A stretch of DNA of 64,000 nt, taken from assembly GCA_028281285.1 (NCBI GenBank), contig JANQKF010000034.1, positions 186,001-250,000 on the forward strand, read 5' to 3'. The notes beneath the pieces were generated by a model. The model was not told the DNA's origin, did not search any database, and saw only the letters and a program-made list of their open reading frames with translations. The stretch comes from Cyclobacteriaceae bacterium (GTDB lineage: Bacteria > Bacteroidota > Bacteroidia > Cytophagales > Cyclobacteriaceae). The position numbers and the translations under genes are program-made. Numbering within the stretch: position 1 is the first letter of the stretch; every line of letters starts with the position of its first letter. Positions 61,205-64,000 of this stretch are shown one piece after another.

Positions 61205-61591
61205 TTATTGAGCGGGGCGATTACTATTGAAAATATCTTTGCTAATTTTCCATTGACCAGCCACTTGTTTCCAAATCGCTAGGTGATTACCATTGTCTAT
61301 TATTGATGGCCCTGGCCCAATCAAATTGAAATCAGAGATTTCAATCACTATGTCTTGTACAATTTCCATTTCAGAAACCTGCATACCGATGGTTTCAATA
61401 CCCATATCCATGAGCGATTGCCAAAAATTCTGAATGGCATCATTTCCCTTTATAGGGCTACTATTTGGAGGTAGAATCAGACCATCCGCTGTATAGAAGG
61501 AGGTAAGTGCAGCAGAGTTTCCTTGCCGGTAATAGGCAACAAAATCATTCTTTGCTGTGGCAATAGCAGCCAAAACAAGCTCACCATCCAT
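61205..61591 (-). CDS. SnoaL/DUF4440-like small protein
   Basis: The ATG at 61591 (MDGELVLAAIATAKNDFVAYYRQGN) matches the usual family start; the frame also opens at 61627. 128 residues of the NTF2-like fold ('AALTSFYTADGLILPPNSSPIKGNDAIQNFWQSLMD' region, 'SDFNLIGPGPSIIDNGNHLAIWKQVAGQWKISKDIF' region). Ligand unknown. Between cupin and SDR genes. Confidence 0.8.
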   Translation of the reverse strand: MDGELVLAAIATAKNDFVAYYRQGNSAALTSFYTADGLILPPNSSPIKGNDAIQNFWQSLMDMGIETIGMQVSEMEIVQDIVIEISDFNLIGPGPSIIDNGNHLAIWKQVAGQWKISKDIFNSNRPAQ

Positions 61592-61610
61592 TATGCTGTA
61601 CTCAATGTGA

Positions 61611-61916
61611 CTAAGGCATTCTTTCAAAGAGGATGGCTAGTACCGTGGTATCTCCAATGTTTTCAACACGGTGAGTCCATGGACCATGGTGCATTACATG
61701 ACCATCCGGAATCTCAGCTTCCATAGGATCATTTCCTTCAGTATGAATACGCAACTTTCCACCTTGAATGAAATAGACAGTTTCATCTGGATGAGAATGC
61801 TCATTATCTATTTGGCCTGGTTCCAAACGCATTTCTACCACCCGAACCTTGCCTTCCTGTGAAAGCAGCTTGTAGTTTTCGGATGCTGCTATAACTGGGT
61901 CAATGTACTTTTCCAT
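61611..61916 (-). CDS. small cupin-domain protein
   Basis: The ATG at 61916 (MEKYIDPVIAASENYKLLS) is preferred over 62024, which would add a hydrophobic tail. 101 residues, one cupin: motif 1 'NEHSHPDETVYFIQGG' (His, His, Glu metal ligands) and motif 2 'HVMHHGPWTHRVENIG'. Likely binds iron or manganese; substrate unknown. First gene of a putative cupin, NTF2-like, SDR operon. Confidence 0.82.
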   Translation of the reverse strand: MEKYIDPVIAASENYKLLSQEGKVRVVEMRLEPGQIDNEHSHPDETVYFIQGGKLRIHTEGNDPMEAEIPDGHVMHHGPWTHRVENIGDTTVLAILFERMP

Positions 61917-62067
61917 AATTTCGTTTTGAGGTTTATAAATTGATACTCCTCGAAATTCAGAATAAGTGAGAATGAAGAAATTCACATATGTTCCAAAAAG
62001 ATAGACAAATGTTCCAATCATCAATTAGGTGGCGTATGGACAGCTTTTCAGAATAGAATATGATGGA

Positions 62068-64000
62068 CTAGCTATTGATTTGATATGACGTCATGGCGTC
62101 CTTTGGAGGGAATCCAAACTTTTCCTGGAAGCATCTCGAGAAATAAGTCTGGCTATTGAAGCCTACGGTATAAGCCACTTCGGTGACATTACCTGCGCCA
62201 TTCTCCAACAGCTGTTTGGCGGTTTTCAAACGGATATCTCGTACGAAACCGGTGGTCGATTGATTAGTAAGAGCCTTCAACTTACGATGCAATTGCGTTC
62301 GGCTCATTCCCATTTCACTGCAAAAGGCCTCCACATCAAAATTCGGGTCATCCAGGAATTTCTCCACAACTCCCTCTGCTCTGGTTAGATAGGTCTGCTC
62401 ACGACTTACGGTAAGAGAATCATCATACCGATCACCAATTGCACCTGATCGTTGATACTTTTCCTGTAGCAATCTTCGTACTTCGAGAAGTTTGCGAATT
62501 CTTAAAAGAAGCTCTTCCTTGTTGAAGGGTTTGGCAAGGTAAGCATCGGCACCCTCTTCCAAGCCTTGCAAACGGCTTTCCAAGGTAGATTTAGCCGTAA
62601 GCATAATCACAGGAATGTGACTGGTTCTTTCATCCTGCTTTATTTTTTTACAGAATTCATAACCATCCATTTCAGGCATCATTACATCAGTAATGATCAT
62701 GTCAGGGACGTATCTCTGGGCGTTTTCAAGTCCTTTTTTCCCATTTTCTGCCTCAATAATGGTGTATTGCTGATGCAGCTGATTTTTAATGAAGTCACGG
62801 AGCTCTTGATGATCTTCTACCAACAAGACCATATCTAAACCCTCCTCAATTTCTATTCCCTCTATATTTTCTTGTTCCGGTTTGTATGACTCTTCAATGG
62901 GTGGACTTTGAACTAGAGGTTTTGGTATAGTAGTGGGGGGTGTGCTTTCTTCCAGAATGAAAGGAATGATCAGCGTGAATTCACTTCCTTTTGATTTTTC
63001 ACTACTCACTAAAATGTCTCCGCCCATCAATTCCGCAAGCTCTTTCGAAAGTGCAAGGCCTATACCTGTGCCTTCAGTGTGATGTTCTTGGGTGCTTTCA
63101 GCTTGATAAAAACGATCAAAAATATGTTCAAGTTCTTTCTTTGGAATGCCTAGACCCGTATCTGCAATTAATAGTTTTATGTGCGGCTCAGGATCGCGAA
63201 TGACTTGCGAAAGCTGCACTGTTACCAAGCCTCCCTTAGGTGTGAATTTGAGGGCATTGGACAATAGATTGTGTATTATCTTTTTAAGTTTCTCGGGATC
63301 AAAATCGAATATTGGGATTTGGTGCAGTGCTTGGAATGAGAGTTCTATTCCGCATCGGTGGGCCATTTCGCGAAATGAGTTGGTGATGTCACCAACAAAT
63401 ACCTCCAGGTTTCCGCGACTCAATTCTACGGACATACCTTGATTTTCAAGCTTACTGATGTCCAGCAGTTGATTAATGAGACGTAATAAGTGCCTGGCCT
63501 GCCGTTGAATTGACCGCAATGACCCTTGGCTTTTGGCTTCTCCATTCTGCTTTAAAAGCTCTTCAACGGGCCCTAAGATGAGTGTAAGGGGAGTCCTGAA
63601 TTCATGAGTGACATTCGAAAAGAATCGACTTTTGGCTTGCTCCAGTTCCCTAATGCTTTCTGCATTTTGCTGTTCAAGCCGGAGCTGATTTCTGAGCCGG
63701 ATTCTGCGCATCTGTATCAACGTGATGGTAACTCCAATCGATAAGAAGAGGAGGGTGTAGATGGTATATGCCCACCAGGTCTGCCACCAAGGAGGATTTA
63801 TGACTATTCTGATCGAAGTACCCTCTTCATTCCAGACGCCATCATTGTTGGAACCTTTGACGCTGAAGGTATAGGTACCCGGATCCAGGTTTGTGAAATT
63901 GGCCACACGGCTGTTTCCGGCCTGTATCCATTGGTCGCTCAAACCTTTCATGCGATAGGCATACTGGTTTTTACCTGGGTTTACATAATCCAAAGCAGCA
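62068..64000 (-). CDS. hybrid two-component system protein (HTCS), C-terminal part
   Basis: The frame is open at the right edge, so the N-terminal sensor propeller is missing. Visible order from the edge: Y_Y_Y domain (about residues 1-65 of the visible part), one membrane helix (72-95), HisKA with His in 'FFSNVTHEFRTPLTLILGP', HATPase ('NLLSNALKFTP', 'DTGLGIPKKELEHIFDRF', 'GTGIGLALSKELAELMGG'), receiver with Asp in 'MIITDVMMPEMDGYEF', and AraC helix-turn-helix at the end ('VTEVAYTVGFNSQTYFSRCFQEKFGFPP'). Such one-piece regulators sense oligosaccharides or other periplasmic ligands in Bacteroidota and control nearby operons, probably outside this window. Confidence 0.93.
   Translation of the reverse strand, partial: AALDYVNPGKNQYAYRMKGLSDQWIQAGNSRVANFTNLDPGTYTFSVKGSNNDGVWNEEGTSIRIVINPPWWQTWWAYTIYTLLFLSIGVTITLIQMRRIRLRNQLRLEQQNAESIRELEQAKSRFFSNVTHEFRTPLTLILGPVEELLKQNGEAKSQGSLRSIQRQARHLLRLINQLLDISKLENQGMSVELSRGNLEVFVGDITNSFREMAHRCGIELSFQALHQIPIFDFDPEKLKKIIHNLLSNALKFTPKGGLVTVQLSQVIRDPEPHIKLLIADTGLGIPKKELEHIFDRFYQAESTQEHHTEGTGIGLALSKELAELMGGDILVSSEKSKGSEFTLIIPFILEESTPPTTIPKPLVQSPPIEESYKPEQENIEGIEIEEGLDMVLLVEDHQELRDFIKNQLHQQYTIIEAENGKKGLENAQRYVPDMIITDVMMPEMDGYEFCKKIKQDERTSHIPVIMLTAKSTLESRLQGLEEGADAYLAKPFNKEELLLRIRKLLEVRRLLQEKYQRSGAIGDRYDDSLTVSREQTYLTRAEGVVEKFLDDPNFDVEAFCSEMGMSRTQLHRKLKALTNQSTTGFVRDIRLKTAKQLLENGAGNVTEVAYTVGFNSQTYFSRCFQEKFGFPPKDAMTSYQINS

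Noticed and set aside
1-64000. CRISPR array, prophage, insertion sequence, tRNA or rRNA
   Set aside because: No regular spaced repeats, transposase or phage genes, or tRNA/rRNA-like sequences were noticed in the window.

Overview
The window comes from a member of the Bacteroidota, most likely a free-living Cytophagales-type bacterium. The evidence is the gene content (TonB-dependent receptors with CarboxypepD-like N-terminal domains, HmuY-type heme protein, DUF6090, DUF6607 and DUF2911 proteins, PhoX, a one-piece hybrid sensor with AraC output), several promoters of the Bacteroidota type (TTG-N17-23-TAnnTTTG), and moderate to low G+C. No rRNA, tRNA, CRISPR array, prophage or insertion sequence was seen. 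Both ends cut genes: an alpha/beta hydrolase tail on the left and a hybrid sensor kinase on the right.

Layout. 1-9.6 kb: scattered secreted and lipoprotein genes (sulfatase, small lipoproteins), a class V aminotransferase-fold enzyme, two tandem paralogous amidohydrolases, a LysE-type exporter and a secreted protein built from two repeats. 9.7-16.6 kb: a Tat-exported PhoX protein, then a heme-uptake locus (NarL-type regulator with a non-canonical receiver, TonB-dependent receptor, HmuY-like lipoprotein, DoxX/MauE-like membrane protein, DUF6607). The regulator and the receptor share a nearly identical promoter/leader with a Fur-like inverted repeat. 16.7-21.5 kb: arginase-family enzyme, GlnRS, DUF2911 protein, radical SAM protein and HEAT-repeat DNA repair protein, all on the minus strand.

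21.5-22.35 kb is the only long gene-free stretch. It holds three perfect DnaA boxes at an exact 12-bp period, followed by about 650 bases that fold into many hairpins and end in an intrinsic terminator. I read this as an unidentified structured RNA; it is the most novel-looking item. 22.3-25.9 kb: a TonB-dependent receptor with a CxxC plug motif, a thioredoxin-fold protein and a divergent DtxR-family regulator. A 16-bp palindrome sits exactly between the -33 and -7 boxes of the receptor promoter. 25.9-29 kb: a membrane AraC regulator and a large secreted protein resembling an esterase but lacking the serine, with a PDZ domain.

29-31 kb: ferritin and sulfide:quinone oxidoreductase. 31-43.7 kb: many small metabolic and regulatory units, two with clear autoregulatory operators (XRE at 34.16 kb, HxlR at 35.11-35.14 kb). 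43.7-53.3 kb: NSS symporter, NhaC antiporter, aldo/keto reductase, TPR lipoprotein, DUF885-like protein and others.

53.4-59.6 kb is a sulfur module: Crp/Fnr regulator with a Cys cluster, SulP permease, a CstB-like persulfide dioxygenase-rhodanese fusion, two half-size YeeE/YedE transporters and a diheme TsdA-like cytochrome. Matching 16-bp operators (TGTAAC-N4-half-site) lie before the permease, before the dioxygenase and before the sulfide:quinone oxidoreductase 24 kb away. This suggests one regulon that oxidises sulfide to persulfide, then thiosulfate, then perhaps tetrathionate. 59.7-64 kb: small enzymes and the truncated hybrid sensor. Short dispersed intergenic repeats with GTCAT...ATGAC ends recur at 16.6, 46.9, 57.4, 58.5 and 59.6 kb.
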